The notes under the pieces: generated by a model
What the model was told of the DNA's origin: nothing
Databases searched by the model: none
What the model saw: the letters and a program-made list of their open reading frames with translations, nothing else
Made by a program: the position numbers and the translations under genes
Origin: Actinomycetota bacterium
GTDB lineage: Bacteria > Actinomycetota > Actinomycetes > Actinomycetales > Microbacteriaceae
Length of the DNA stretch: 64,000 nt
NCBI GenBank assembly: GCA_020160915.1
Contig: JAIUPK010000001.1
Coordinates: 589,645-653,644 of the forward strand
Direction: 5' to 3'
In this document: positions 9,194 to 18,404 of the stretch, piece after piece
Numbering within the stretch: position 1 is the first letter of the stretch
Layout: every line of letters begins with the position of its first letter

Positions 9194-10417
9194 ATGGCCA
9201 ATCCTAAGTCGGACGCCTCGAGGCCGCTCGGCTGGCCGGCTGTCGAAAACGAACAGCGTCCGTGGGTCTCACGCATCAACAGCGACCATCTCACCCGCGC
9301 CCAACGCGAACGCATCCGTCAGCCCTACTCGTCGGCCATCGTTCCGCCGATCGCCGACCTCTCTATCGACATCCCCGCCGACCTTGCGGCAGAGATCGAC
9401 GAGGCCACTCAGCTGCTCACGCGATTCGACGCCGAGGTCGGACCCGGCGGACTCCCGTTCGCCTCGATCCTCCTGCGCACCGAGTCGGCCTCCTCGTCCG
9501 AGATCGAGAACCTCACCAGCGGTGCCCGCGCCATCGCCGAGGCCGAGCTCGGCGAACGCGAGACCGGTAACGCTGCCCTGATCGTGCGTAACGTCCGGAC
9601 AATGGAAGCCGCCCTCAGCCTTGCCGACGAGATCAACGGTGAGAGCATCATCGCGATGCAGACCGCCCTCCTCGGCTCCCATGCGCCCGCCCTGACGGGA
9701 GGGTGGCGAAACGAGCAGGCGTGGATCGGCGGCGACTCCCTCAGCCCTCATCTGGCCGACTTCGTTCCTCCTCACCACGACCGCGTGCCAGCGGCGATCG
9801 ATGACTTGATCGAGTTCATGGGTCGAGTCGACATCCCCTCGCTGGCCCAGGTCGCGATCGCCCACGCCCACTTCGAGACCATCCACCCGTTCCCGGACGG
9901 CAACGGCAGGACCGGCCGCGCGCTCGTGCAGGCGCTGCTGCGCCACGCGCGGGTCACCACCAACATCACGGTGCCAGTCTCAGCTGGCCTGCTTCACGAC
10001 GTGAAGGACTATTACGACGCGCTCACGTCGTATCGGCGCGGCGAGCTCCGACCCATCGTCACAGCGTTCACTCGCGCAGCCGGCTACGCGGTCCTCAACG
10101 GTCGCCAGCTCGTCCGCGACATCGAGGCCATCGAGTCCGACTGGGACGTCCGGATGCGCGGCCTCCGTTCCGATGCCGCGGCGCGCCGAGTCAGTGTGCT
10201 CGCCCTCGCCCACCCGGTTCTCAACTCGGACATCGTCGCTCGTGAACTCGGCATTGCCCCACCGACCGTGTTCCGCGCTCTGAATGCGCTCGTGGAACGA
10301 GGGGTGCTGAGGGCGGCCAATTCGAAACGCCGCAATCGGATATGGCTTGCGGAGCCTGTGCTCAGTGCTTTGGATGACTTCGCCGCGCGTGCCGGGCGAA
10401 GAAACACAGCGCGATAG
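9194..10417 (+). CDS. fic: Class II Fic protein (AMPylator-type) with C-terminal winged helix
   Basis: The 407-residue protein contains the full Fic motif HPFPDGNGRTGR (231-242) with catalytic H231. The Fic active-site flap is near TGGWRNEQAWIGG (168-180). Upstream, SSEIEN (101-106) fits the inhibitory motif (S/T)xxxE(G/N) in an N-terminal helix, which marks class II Fic proteins that restrain themselves. The C-terminal part (about 325-400) is a winged helix: NSDIVARELGIAPPTVFRALNALVERGVL. Fic enzymes usually transfer AMP to a hydroxyl side chain of a target protein. No separate antitoxin gene is adjacent. The gene lies between att-like repeats and next to a perfect palindrome, so autoregulation and horizontal origin are likely. 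Confidence 0.9.
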   Translation: MANPKSDASRPLGWPAVENEQRPWVSRINSDHLTRAQRERIRQPYSSAIVPPIADLSIDIPADLAAEIDEATQLLTRFDAEVGPGGLPFASILLRTESASSSEIENLTSGARAIAEAELGERETGNAALIVRNVRTMEAALSLADEINGESIIAMQTALLGSHAPALTGGWRNEQAWIGGDSLSPHLADFVPPHHDRVPAAIDDLIEFMGRVDIPSLAQVAIAHAHFETIHPFPDGNGRTGRALVQALLRHARVTTNITVPVSAGLLHDVKDYYDALTSYRRGELRPIVTAFTRAAGYAVLNGRQLVRDIEAIESDWDVRMRGLRSDAAARRVSVLALAHPVLNSDIVARELGIAPPTVFRALNALVERGVLRAANSKRRNRIWLAEPVLSALDDFAARAGRRNTAR

Positions 10418-10441
10418 GAGTTCACGGAGCCACCCACGAAT

Positions 10442-10505
10442 ACGAAAGGGTGACGTCCTCCTTGATCTCGACAAGCTCGATCAGCGGAGGGCGTCACCCT
10501 TTCGT
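10442..10505. terminator. Long hairpin abutting att-like copy 2
   Basis: Arms 10442-10461 and 10486-10505 are 20 bp with one mismatch (ACGAAAGGGTGACG core). The loop is itself palindromic (TTGATC...GATCA). It stands next to att-like copy 2 exactly as the second hairpin stands next to the tRNA gene, so it looks like a tRNA terminator that travelled with the tRNA end. There is no T-run. Confidence 0.6.
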
Positions 10506-10530
10506 GCCCCTGGAGGGACTCGACGCCCCA
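10501..10530. other. tRNA-Arg-derived attachment-like site, copy 2
   Basis: Positions 10501-10523 repeat the 3' end of tRNA-Arg(CCT) plus two flanking bases (10717-10739) without mismatch over 23 bp. Positions 10510-10530 repeat copy 1 (8946-8966). It therefore links both ends of the fic-bearing segment to the tRNA gene. Confidence 0.6.
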
Positions 10531-10640
10531 GCCGTGCCGCCGCCACGATGCGCAGTAACGGTGGCCGGGGCATCCTCGGGGCGCATCGCGGCGGACTGCG
10601 GGCCGGGGACCCCCGCGGTTCTAGGGGCCGCCCACGAGAA

Positions 10641-10720
10641 CGAATGTGTTCGGGTGTCGCCGGGTTTCGATACGCGCTTCGCGCTACTCAACCAGCAGCG
10701 GCGACACCCGAACACATTCG
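10641..10720 (-). terminator. 21-bp-arm hairpin after tRNA-Arg with a palindromic repeat in its loop
   Basis: Arms 10641-10661 and 10700-10720 are perfectly complementary over 21 bp (CGAATGTGTTCGGGTGTCGC core). The loop holds one unit of the dispersed GGTTGAGTAG repeat (10662-10696). It lies directly downstream of the tRNA 3' end, so it probably ends that transcript. Confidence 0.6.
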
Positions 10721-10792
10721 TGCCCCTGGAGGGACTCGAACCCCCAACCCTTTCCTTAGGACGGAACTGCTCTTCCATTGAGCTACAGAGGC
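10721..10792 (-). tRNA. tRNA-Arg(CCT)
   Basis: Read on the minus strand, the 72 nt fold into a complete cloverleaf. The acceptor stem GCCTCTG pairs with CAGGGGC, the D stem is GCTC/GAGC, the anticodon loop is GTCCTAA (anticodon CCT, arginine codon AGG), and the T arm is GGGGG-TTCGAGT-CCCTC with discriminator A. CCA is not encoded. The 3' end is duplicated twice on the other side of a hairpin, so this gene has served as an integration target. Confidence 0.93.
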
Positions 10793-10871
10793 TTGGCTGC
10801 ATCAGTTTATCGGTGGCTCGGGGCGACAGCCCGTGCACCGGGCCCGGCGCCCGATGTGGTGAGATCGAACC

Positions 10872-11639
10872 ATGGCGCTCTACTCCAGTTACATCGCGAT
10901 CGGCGACAGCTTCAGCGAGGGCTACGGCGACGAGGGTCCCGACGGCGTGCCGCGCGGATGGGCCGACTTCGTGGCGCTGGGTCTCGCGCTCGCGAGTGCA
11001 CCCGCGACCGTCACCTACGCGAACCTCGCCATCCGTGGCCGCAAGCTTGCACCCATCGTCGGCGAGCAACTGGATGCCGCCCTCGCCCAGCACCCGCAGC
11101 TGCTGAGCCTCAACGGCGGAGGCAACGACCTCATGCGGCCACGCGTCAGCATTGGACACATCGCCGAGCAACTCGATGCCGCCGTCGACCGCGCGGTGGC
11201 TGCCGGAACCCACGTCGTGCTGGCGAGCGGCGCGAACCCGAGCCGGCACATCCCGCTCGGCGGCGTGCTGGCCCGCCGGGGTGAGGAGCTCGCGCGCGCC
11301 GTACGCCAGCGGCTGCCGCGGCCCGGCGTGACCTTCGTCGACAACTGGGGCGACAGCGAGCTCGCCGAGCTGAGGTACTGGTCGCGCGATCAGCTCCACC
11401 TCAACGCGCTCGGGCACGCTCGTGTTGCCAGCAACGTGCTTGCGGCGCTCGAGGTCGCGATCCCCGAGTTCGGGGCGGGCGAGCTGTCCGCCCCGCGACC
11501 CAGAACGTCGGCCTACTGGCGCGAGTACGTGCTGCCCTGGATTGGCCGACGGCTCACGGGACGATCATCCGGCGACAATCGCGACCCCAAGATTGCCGTG
11601 CTGAGCCCTGTCGAGATAGATCAGGACGGCGGCGGGTAG
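10872..11639 (+). CDS. SGNH/GDSL-type hydrolase
   Basis: The 255-residue protein shows the four SGNH blocks. AIGDSFSEG has the nucleophile S13, a glycine lies in the ANLAIRG segment, GGGNDL supplies the oxyanion asparagine, and DQLHLNALGH carries the catalytic Asp/His pair. It is soluble with no signal peptide, and is likely an esterase or lipase acting on small esters in the cytoplasm; the substrate is unknown. The start follows the tRNA gene on the opposite strand by 79 bp. The 3' end overlaps the end of the convergent CHAP gene by 19 bp. Confidence 0.88.
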   Translation: MALYSSYIAIGDSFSEGYGDEGPDGVPRGWADFVALGLALASAPATVTYANLAIRGRKLAPIVGEQLDAALAQHPQLLSLNGGGNDLMRPRVSIGHIAEQLDAAVDRAVAAGTHVVLASGANPSRHIPLGGVLARRGEELARAVRQRLPRPGVTFVDNWGDSELAELRYWSRDQLHLNALGHARVASNVLAALEVAIPEFGAGELSAPRPRTSAYWREYVLPWIGRRLTGRSSGDNRDPKIAVLSPVEIDQDGGG

Positions 11640-12715
11640 AGGAACGCGGGAACCGACGATGCCGGGATCGTGCGCTGGCCGTAGGTGCCGTTGCTCGAGT
11701 AGTTGTACTCCTCGATCGTGACAGTGCCGTCAGCATTGACCGACTTCACGTACGCGACGTGGTTGCCGTAGAACCACGCGACGGATCCCACGATCGGGGT
11801 GGTGCTGACCGGCCAGCCGTGCTGCTCCCAGTTGTAGCGCCACTGGCTCGCGTTGCCGCCCGACGGGGTGAGGTTCGACCACACCCACTTGTACGGTGCC
11901 GCGTAGTATCCGGCGTCACGGTTGAGGCGCCACGCCACGAAGTCGACACACTCGCGGTAGTAGTAGTTGAGGGGGCTGAGCCCGCCGCCCTGGTAGTCCC
12001 GCAGTTCATACGGCCACGGGTAGTCGTCGCCGAGCGCCCGCGCTCCCGAGGCCAGGTAGGCCGCCTGGTTGGCTTCACGCTGGGCGTCGTCCTCCATCTG
12101 GGCGAGCTGCTCGTACGTCGTCGCGTGATACCCGTCACGGGTCGGCGTGGCGAGGCTCGCATCGGAGCTGACGACGACGCTCTGCGCCGACGCGTCGGAC
12201 TTGGTGGCTGCCGTGTTCTCGGGCGTCTGCAAGGCGTACGCCGGTAGGCCCGCCACGGCGAACATCCCGCCCACGACGGCCATGGTCGCCAGCACATTGA
12301 GCGGGTTCTTGCGCTGCTGCGGGGGCGCGGATGCCTGCAGCGCCCGCCGCTCGGACGCCTTCAGCTTGCGCTGCTTGCGCCCCTGTTGGAGGGGCTGTCG
12401 GGCCTGCTGCTGCTGCACCGGCCCCTGCCGGGATTCAGCCCCGCGCCGCCGCGACGGCTCGGCCGAGGCCGCCTGGACGAGGCTCGGGGCCGCCTGCTGA
12501 GCCGGCGCCGCGACCTGAACCGTCGGCTCAACCGGGCCGGCAACGGCAGTGCCGCGTCGAGCCTCGGCCTCGCGGAGTTCGCGGCGAGAGGAATACTGCT
12601 GAGCGGGGGCCGCCGAATCGCCTCGAAGTTCTGAGGGAAGCACAGCTACCGAATTCGAGGGTGCACCGAAGTTGAACAGGTCATCCATGTCACTGGATGG
12701 CTGAAGATCAACCAC
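11621..12715 (-). CDS. Membrane-anchored CHAP-domain wall hydrolase
   Basis: The 364-residue protein has a long Gln/Ala/Arg-rich cytoplasmic N-terminus (about 1-140), one hydrophobic segment ending in AGLPAYAL (about 150-172), a linker, and a C-terminal CHAP domain. In this domain the catalytic Cys is in YYRECVDFVAWRLN and the His in GNHVAYVKSV. CHAP enzymes are peptidoglycan amidases or endopeptidases acting outside the membrane. The linker motif SAQSVVVSSDASLATPTRDGY resembles that of the NlpC/P60 protein encoded at 14698-15471. The start may be ten residues further in, at MDDLF. It follows the HNH gene on the same strand by about 90 bp. Confidence 0.82.
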   Translation of the reverse strand: MVDLQPSSDMDDLFNFGAPSNSVAVLPSELRGDSAAPAQQYSSRRELREAEARRGTAVAGPVEPTVQVAAPAQQAAPSLVQAASAEPSRRRGAESRQGPVQQQQARQPLQQGRKQRKLKASERRALQASAPPQQRKNPLNVLATMAVVGGMFAVAGLPAYALQTPENTAATKSDASAQSVVVSSDASLATPTRDGYHATTYEQLAQMEDDAQREANQAAYLASGARALGDDYPWPYELRDYQGGGLSPLNYYYRECVDFVAWRLNRDAGYYAAPYKWVWSNLTPSGGNASQWRYNWEQHGWPVSTTPIVGSVAWFYGNHVAYVKSVNADGTVTIEEYNYSSNGTYGQRTIPASSVPAFLYPPPS

Positions 12716-12803
12716 GAACGAACTTCCCTTCGGGCAAACGGGACCTCTTCGAGGGTACGGGACTACCCCCCGGCCTGTCGAATTGTCACAGCAAGATAAC
12801 AGT

Positions 12804-13307
12804 TCACGCAGCGGGGGCCAGGTACTCCTCCCAGTCCGGCAGCGCGCGCTCGATCCCCCGCACGAGCCAGCTCGTGCCGCGAGGCGGGCGCGGGATGCTG
12901 CGCAAGGTCCAGCTCATCTCGCTCGGAGTGCGATCGCCCTTGATGTTGTTGCAGCGCAGGCAGCAGGCGACGAGGTTCTCCCAGCTGTCCTTGCCACCAC
13001 GGGAGCGGGGAAGCACGTGGTCGATGGTGTTGGCGGTCGACCCGCAGTAGGCGCAGCGGTGATTGTCGCGGCGAAGCACACCCCGACGCGACACCGGCAC
13101 GTGACGACCGCTGGGCACCCGCACGTAGTTACGCAGGATGATCACCGAGGGGCGATCCCAGGCTCCCGTCGATCCCCACACCGGATTCTCCGCGTCGGCA
13201 GCAATGACTGTCGCCTTCTGGTTCATCACGAGCACGAGGGCTCGCTTGAAGCTCACGACGGCGAGGGGCTCATACCCAGCATTCAGGACCAAGGTGCGCA
13301 CGTTCAT
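12804..13307 (-). CDS. HNH endonuclease
   Basis: The 167-residue protein has an HNH domain with zinc cysteines: CAYCG, then TIDHVLPRSRGGKDSWENLVACCLRCNNIKGDRTP. The first catalytic His is in IDH and the asparagine in WENLV. The N-terminal part MNVRTLVLNAGYEPLAVVSF is typical of the widespread chromosomal HNH proteins of actinobacteria and cyanobacteria, which are not tied to an intein or phage here. The biological target is unknown. The start ATG fits this conserved N-terminus exactly. Confidence 0.88.
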   Translation of the reverse strand: MNVRTLVLNAGYEPLAVVSFKRALVLVMNQKATVIAADAENPVWGSTGAWDRPSVIILRNYVRVPSGRHVPVSRRGVLRRDNHRCAYCGSTANTIDHVLPRSRGGKDSWENLVACCLRCNNIKGDRTPSEMSWTLRSIPRPPRGTSWLVRGIERALPDWEEYLAPAA

Positions 13308-13389
13308 CCTCTCGAAAGAGCCTGCACGGCTCGCAGGCGTTCGATTCCTGGAGGATCCCGCCCGACGAAGGGGAGGCGCCCAAACAAAA

Positions 13390-13413
13390 AGGCACTGTCA
13401 GAAGACAGTGCCT
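13390..13413 (-). terminator. Intrinsic terminator
   Basis: AGGCACTGTC (13390-13399) pairs with GACAGTGCCT (13404-13413). Read on the minus strand the stem is followed by TTTTTG. It would stop transcription coming from the DUF305 gene before the HNH gene. Confidence 0.7.
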
Positions 13414-13560
13414 AATGTTCGCGAGCGTGAGTGATCACGCTCGCGGGACTGTGCCCTATGAAGAACTGAGCGCGCGCATCCACGGTTTGGATGCTGCGCC
13501 TGCTTTTCATTTGGCACTCCGTAGTTCGAAGAAACTCCAAGAACTACAGGCTAACCCAGA

Positions 13561-13592
13561 GTCGGCGCGCCTGTTTTCACTGGCGCGCCGAC
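13561..13592. terminator. 11-bp-arm hairpin after the DUF305 gene
   Basis: GTCGGCGCGCC (13561-13571) pairs perfectly with GGCGCGCCGAC (13582-13592), 11 bp past the DUF305 stop. There is no T-run. Between here and the HNH start (13308-13602) no gene is visible. Confidence 0.5.
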
Positions 13593-13602
13593 CGGTCGTG
13601 AA

Positions 13603-14175
13603 TCAGAGTGTCGCGAGGATCGTCTTCATCGTCTCGATCTCGGCGGCCTGCGATGAGATGATGCGATCACACAGAGCCTTGACGTCAGCGTTGACTCCGT
13701 TGTCGAGTTCCTCCTTCGCCATGTCGATCGCGCCCTGGTGGTGCTCGATCATCTGCGTAAGGAAGAGCCGGGATGCCTCGACCCCCGTCGCCGAGTCGAG
13801 CGCTGCCATGTCGTCGTCTGACATCATGCCGCCGCCGTGATCCATGCCCGACATCGAGCCGAACCCCCAGTCATCGAGCCAGCCTTGCATCAACTCGATC
13901 TCGGGTGCCTGAGCATCCTTGATCTGCTGCGCCAACTCCTGCACGCGGGGATCGATATTGGCCTTGGCGAGGATGGTGTCAGACATCTCGATCGCCTGCT
14001 GGTGGTGCGGGATCATCATCATGGTGAATGACGTATCCGCCTGGTTCGTATCGGTGGACTGCTCTGACGGCGAGTTCGCCCCCATCCCCATGTCCGACGC
14101 CGGAGCGGCGCAGGCACTGAGGGCAAGGGATGCGGCGAGGACGCCGACGACCGCAAGGGTGCGGTGAGTGTACAT
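13603..14175 (-). CDS. DUF305 lipoprotein
   Basis: The 190-residue protein starts with a lipoprotein signal peptide ending in LALSAC, followed by an acidic/Ser-rich linker. Two half-repeats typical of DUF305 follow: FTMMMIPHHQQAIEMSDTILAKA (about 50-72) and LTQMIEHHQGAIDMAKEEL (about 140-160). The paired histidines and many methionines suggest metal binding in a ferritin-like four-helix fold. DUF305 proteins are often found beside copper or heavy-metal genes. The start at 14175 gives a clean signal peptide. It is 65 bp after the DUF6153 gene and probably in the same operon. Confidence 0.87.
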   Translation of the reverse strand: MYTHRTLAVVGVLAASLALSACAAPASDMGMGANSPSEQSTDTNQADTSFTMMMIPHHQQAIEMSDTILAKANIDPRVQELAQQIKDAQAPEIELMQGWLDDWGFGSMSGMDHGGGMMSDDDMAALDSATGVEASRLFLTQMIEHHQGAIDMAKEELDNGVNADVKALCDRIISSQAAEIETMKTILATL

Positions 14176-14240
14176 AGTGTTTTTCCAATCAGGAGAAGGT
14201 GTGGGTATGAACGGGTGCCGCGCGCGCGTGCGCGGCCCGA

Positions 14241-14672
14241 TCAGGTTCTGCTGACGGAAAGTTGGGTGAGGCCGGGCGTGTGACGCGGTCGAGCGAGCGC
14301 GCCGGAGCTGCCTCGCTCTTCGATCACGCGGAACATCCGGCTTGCGTCGCCCGGTCGAGGCAGGAGCAGGAGTAGCAGCAGCACCAGCGCCATGACTCCG
14401 GCGACGCACAGAATCGTCACCAGAGCGTGCCCCGCGTCGCACATACCAGCGGCGCAAGTCGGGTGAGTCGCGGCCGCAGTGGCCGAGTGATGCATCCCCG
14501 ACATGTCATCCGCCGGCGCCATCACGTGAGTGGTGGCAGACATGGCGCCCATCGACGACGACCCGGAGGTCATCGCATGGATGCTCGCAGCGCCGAGAAC
14601 GAGCGCCGAAACTACAAGGGCGGCGATGATCACGCAGCGAAGTGCGCGAGGCATCACATCCATGCCGCCCAC
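14241..14672 (-). CDS. DUF6153 family His/Met-rich membrane protein
   Basis: The 143-residue protein has an N-terminal hydrophobic helix (about 13-32) and a second one (about 84-107, ending in LLLLLL). Between them is an extracytoplasmic loop rich in Met and His (MAPADDMSGMHHSA) with two cysteines. This matches DUF6153, an actinobacterial family found with DUF305 proteins. A role in copper or other metal handling is plausible, but I see no direct proof. The start may be the GTG at 14672, the ATG at 14663 or the ATG at 14654. The gene begins 25 bp past the stop of the NlpC/P60 gene on the same strand. Confidence 0.72.
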   Translation of the reverse strand: MGGMDVMPRALRCVIIAALVVSALVLGAASIHAMTSGSSSMGAMSATTHVMAPADDMSGMHHSATAAATHPTCAAGMCDAGHALVTILCVAGVMALVLLLLLLLPRPGDASRMFRVIEERGSSGALARPRHTPGLTQLSVSRT

Positions 14673-14697
14673 GCTAGGTGGGCAACCTGTGCGTCAG

Positions 14698-15471
14698 CTA
14701 GATTCCGACGCGCACGATGTAGTAGTTGCTGTCGTAGATCGGCCGAACGTGGATAAGATCCCCGTAGTCGCCGGAGTCGATGAAGTTGCCATCGCCCATA
14801 TAGATACCGGTGTGGCCGGGCATGATGACGATGTCACCGGGCAGGGCATCCGACGTCGCGATCGGCGTGCCGGAGGCCCCGATACCCGCCGCTGAGTGCG
14901 GCAGAGCGATACCGAACTGCGCGTAGACGAACATGACGTAGCCGGAGCAGTCGAAGCCCGACGGGTCGGCTCCCCCGTAACGGTAGGGAACGCCGGTGTA
15001 CTGCAGCGCGACCGAAACGACCTGATCGAGGCTGAAGTTCGGGTAGGGCGGGTTCGCCAGGAAGTCGGCCGCGCTGGGTCCGGTGTACGCGGAGTACTCG
15101 ACGGCGAGCGCCGCGCGCGCCATCTCGGCAGCCGATGTGGTGGTGAACCCATCGCGCGACACCGTGGCGACCTCTGCCTTGGCTGCGACGACCACCGTCT
15201 GCGCGTCGCGCTGGGTGATCTCCTGGAGGGCCTGCGATGCCTCCACCCCCGACGTATCGGGCGCGGGTGAGAAAGCGTACGCGGGAAGGGCAACCGTCGC
15301 GAAGATCCCCGGCACGATGAGTGCCATCACCGCGAGGCTGAGAATGCTCGACTTGCGGTTCGATGAGGGACGCTTGGCCCGGAATGCCGCGGGAACTTCG
15401 GAGCCGACTGAGTCGACACTTCCGGGTTCTACTGCGGTGGAGCTGGTCTTGCTGGGTCCTACTTTTGTCAA
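14698..15471 (-). CDS. Membrane-anchored NlpC/P60 peptidase
   Basis: From a TTG preceded by AGGAGG the protein is 257 residues. It has a short basic cytoplasmic part, one hydrophobic segment ending in ALPAYAFSPAP (about 40-65), a linker with DAQTVVVAAKAEVATVSRDGF, and a C-terminal NlpC/P60 domain. The catalytic Cys is in FDCSGYVMFVYAQFG, the His in GHTGIYMGDGNFIDSG, and a VPYRYGG strand precedes the Cys. These enzymes cleave peptidoglycan stem peptides outside the membrane. An upstream in-frame TTG at 15498 is less likely because it lies before the ribosome-binding site. The layout copies that of the CHAP protein at 11621-12715. Confidence 0.86.
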   Translation of the reverse strand: MTKVGPSKTSSTAVEPGSVDSVGSEVPAAFRAKRPSSNRKSSILSLAVMALIVPGIFATVALPAYAFSPAPDTSGVEASQALQEITQRDAQTVVVAAKAEVATVSRDGFTTTSAAEMARAALAVEYSAYTGPSAADFLANPPYPNFSLDQVVSVALQYTGVPYRYGGADPSGFDCSGYVMFVYAQFGIALPHSAAGIGASGTPIATSDALPGDIVIMPGHTGIYMGDGNFIDSGDYGDLIHVRPIYDSNYYIVRVGI

Positions 15472-15493
15472 GAGATTTGACCTCCTGCGCCTC

Positions 15494-15513
15494 GGCAACT
15501 CTAGGTCGTTGCC
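15494..15513 (-). promoter_or_regulatory. Small hairpin in the NlpC/P60 gene leader
   Basis: GGCAAC (15494-15499) pairs with GTTGCC (15508-15513) just upstream of the AGGAGG of the NlpC/P60 gene. It could affect translation. The leader (15472-15683) holds no other recognised motif, and I could not match it to the c-di-AMP riboswitch known before such genes. Confidence 0.25.
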
Positions 15514-15683
15514 CCATCCGTTTCGTATATCGAGTCACGTACCTGGATGAGACGGGCTAGCGAGACGCTCATTCAGGGTCCTTTTGACCAAGGTTGCGGT
15601 CGATGAGGACTTGGCGAGTGTACGTGACGATTCTGGGAAAGTCACATCAACACGTTCGCCTCAGCGAACATTCGGTGGAATTC

Positions 15684-17523
<1,840 letters not shown>

Positions 17524-17531
17524 CCGCTGAG

Positions 17532-17566
17532 CTGGTTGAGTAGCGCCGAAGGCGCGTATCGAAACC
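17532..17566. repeat. GGTTGAGTAG...TATCGAAACC palindromic repeat
   Basis: CTGGTTGAGTAG - CGCCGAAGGCG - CGTATCGAAACC. One unit of the dispersed family lies between serC and the DUF2530 gene, and its centre is a small hairpin. Confidence 0.7.
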
Positions 17567-17575
17567 GCTCCGCGC

Positions 17576-17581
17576 TACCCT
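17576..17581 (+). promoter_or_regulatory. -10 element for leaderless DUF2530 transcript
   Basis: TACCCT ends 6 nt before the GTG start, with no ribosome-binding site between them. Confidence 0.45.
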
Positions 17582-17587
17582 GTACCC

Positions 17588-17821
17588 GTGCGACTCTGGC
17601 TGAAGGACTCCGAGCGCCGGCCCGATCCGGCGCCGGTGAAGACGGATGACCGTAAGCCGATGCTGATCGGAATCCTCGTCTGGCTCGTGGCGCTGGCCGT
17701 GCTGCTCTTCTTCATCGCCCCGCTCACCGCCGCCCACAACGAGTGGTGGCTGTGGACCTGCATCGCGGGCATCGCGCTCGGCCTGGTGGGCATCCTGTAC
17801 ACGAACTGGCGGCACAAGTAG
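17588..17821 (+). CDS. DUF2530 domain membrane protein
   Basis: The 77-residue protein has a charged N-terminus (RLWLKDSERRPDPAPVKTDDRK) and two transmembrane helices (about 26-46 and 53-71), ending in YTNWRHK. This is the DUF2530 pattern of actinobacteria; its function is unknown. The start is a GTG, probably read from a leaderless mRNA. The gene is convergent with the DUF3027 gene, leaving only 4 bp between their stops. Confidence 0.85.
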   Translation: MRLWLKDSERRPDPAPVKTDDRKPMLIGILVWLVALAVLLFFIAPLTAAHNEWWLWTCIAGIALGLVGILYTNWRHK

Positions 17822-17825
17822 CGAG

Positions 17826-18404
17826 TTAGAAGGACCGCTCGCCCTCGTCCGACTCGTCGTCGTCGTCATCATCATCGTCGTCGTCTGACTCATCGTCGTC
17901 GTCGTCGAGATCCTCATCGGGGTCGTCGATGTCCACGCCATCCAGGTCGCCGCCGTGCAGCACGTCGCTGCCCAGCACATCGTCGTCGTCCATCACGTGG
18001 TCGTCGAGGTCGTCGTCCTCGTCATCCGACTCGTCGTCGGCGACATCGTCCTCGTCGTCGGGGTCGTCGTCGTCAGCGTCGCCGTCTCCGACCGCAGCCT
18101 CGCCCAGAGCTTCCTGCGCCGCCTTGTACTCGGCGAGGCGGTCGCTCCACGGCAGCCAGTCGGGCGCGAGCAGCGAGCCTTCGCCCGGCAGCAACTCGGC
18201 CTCGAGCACTGTCGGCTCGCCGCCCTCGACGTCGGCGACCGAGACGGTCCACAGCCAGTCCGGGTAGCCCGGCTGGGCCGATGCGAAGCGCACCGTCACC
18301 GAGCCGTCGTCCTCCGGGGTCTGGCTGACGAACGAGCCGATCGTCGCGACCGGAGTGATCTCCAGCAGTGCGCTGCGGGCGAGCTCTTCGTACGACTCAG
18401 GCAT
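17826..18404 (-). CDS. DUF3027 protein with poly-acidic tail
   Basis: The 192-residue protein contains the DUF3027 core (about 1-110): SFVSQTPEDDGSVTVRFAS, GYPDWLWTVSVADVEGGEPTVLEAELLPGEGSLLAPDWLPWSDRL. The last 75 residues are almost only Asp, Glu, Ser and Gly, including long Asp runs, encoded by a GTC/ATC-type repeat on the plus strand. The function is unknown. The start MPESYEEL at 18404 overlaps the end of the Csp gene by 8 bp (ATGCCTGA), so the two are translationally coupled. The repeat-coded tail is prone to length variation. Confidence 0.83.
   Translation of the reverse strand: MPESYEELARSALLEITPVATIGSFVSQTPEDDGSVTVRFASAQPGYPDWLWTVSVADVEGGEPTVLEAELLPGEGSLLAPDWLPWSDRLAEYKAAQEALGEAAVGDGDADDDDPDDEDDVADDESDDEDDDLDDHVMDDDDVLGSDVLHGGDLDGVDIDDPDEDLDDDDDESDDDDDDDDDDESDEGERSF

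Noticed and set aside
9194-10417. Fic as toxin of a two-gene toxin-antitoxin pair
   Set aside because: No small antitoxin gene is adjacent; the inhibitory motif is inside the protein.
12716-12803. Regulatory RNA before the CHAP gene
   Set aside because: No stable conserved structure could be recognised in the leader.
15472-15683. c-di-AMP (ydaO) riboswitch before the NlpC/P60 gene
   Set aside because: Expected by analogy, but I could not align the conserved core; only a small hairpin is visible.
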